DNA from: Lentisalinibacter sp964427415
Lineage (GTDB): Bacteria > Pseudomonadota > Gammaproteobacteria > Steroidobacterales > Woeseiaceae
Direction of reading: 5' to 3'
Assembly: GCA_964427415.1 (NCBI GenBank)
Contig: CAYRUH010000061.1
Span: 1 to 14,060, forward strand
Length of the DNA stretch: 14,060 nucleotides
The notes under the pieces are model-generated. The model was not told where the DNA came from. It saw only the letters and a program-made list of their open reading frames with translations, and made no database searches. Of the stretch, positions 13,971 to 14,060 are shown piece after piece; the first letter of the stretch is position 1; every line of letters starts with the position of its first letter. The position numbers and the translations under genes were made by a program.

Positions 13971-14060
13971 TGTAGGAGGGCCTTCAGGCCCGATTTCCCT
14001 GTGGGAGGGCCTTCAGCCCCGATTTCCCTGTGGGAGGGGCTTCAGCCCCGATTCCCTTTC
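13971..14060. repeat. 29-bp tandem hairpin (REP-like) repeats
   Basis: Three units start at 13971, 14000 and 14029, and the array continues to the window end. Each unit begins TGTRGGAGGG, contains a 5-bp stem around a TTCA loop, and ends CGATTTCCC or a close variant. The stems are GGGCC-TTCA-GGCCC (unit 1), GGGCC-TTCA-GCCCC (unit 2, one mismatch) and GGGGC-TTCA-GCCCC (unit 3). Similar GGAG...TTCAG elements are common intergenic REP-type repeats in GC-rich gammaproteobacteria. There are no unique spacers, so it is not CRISPR. Confidence 0.85.

Noticed and set aside
13971..14060. CRISPR array
   Set aside because: The units are directly adjacent with no unique spacers.

Overview
The window looks like a draft or metagenome-derived contig from a GC-rich gammaproteobacterium. 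The lineage clue is a ZapG/YhcB-type (DUF1043) gene, a family known essentially from Gammaproteobacteria, overlapping pdxH. The order cannot be fixed from this sequence. A run of exactly 100 N (6854-6953) shows that the contig was scaffolded.

Left block (about 1-8900, moderate GC). It starts with a SapC-family gene (+). Two minus-strand genes that overlap by 4 nt follow: an exported TPR protein with a TonB-like C-terminal domain, then a TPR protein fused to a 2OG-Fe(II) oxygenase domain. Divergent from these, across a short AT-rich region with back-to-back promoter candidates, lies a stand-alone 2OG-Fe(II) oxygenase (+). Converging on it are three minus-strand TPR-sulfotransferase paralogues: an intact one (7361-8881), one broken by the assembly gap (5882-7213), and one that looks internally deleted and frameshifted (4852-5776). 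SapC, 2OG oxygenases and TPR-sulfotransferases are typical partners of TonB-dependent receptor loci. I infer a tailoring locus in which hydroxylases and sulfotransferases act on a shared peptide, protein or glycan substrate. That function is not proven.

Right block (about 8926 to the end, higher GC). A SAM-dependent methyltransferase (-) and an MFS transporter (+) are divergently transcribed. Next comes a RES-Xre type II toxin-antitoxin pair (-), with a perfect 14-bp palindrome over the -35 of its promoter. Then zapG and pdxH (+) are coupled by a GTGA overlap. A two-EF-hand protein (-) follows. The window ends in a 29-bp tandem hairpin repeat that runs to the last base. ZapG (cell division and envelope) and PdxH (pyridoxal phosphate synthesis) suggest chromosomal core background, with the toxin-antitoxin pair inserted beside it.

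All coding assignments rest on reading motifs by eye. No database search was run.
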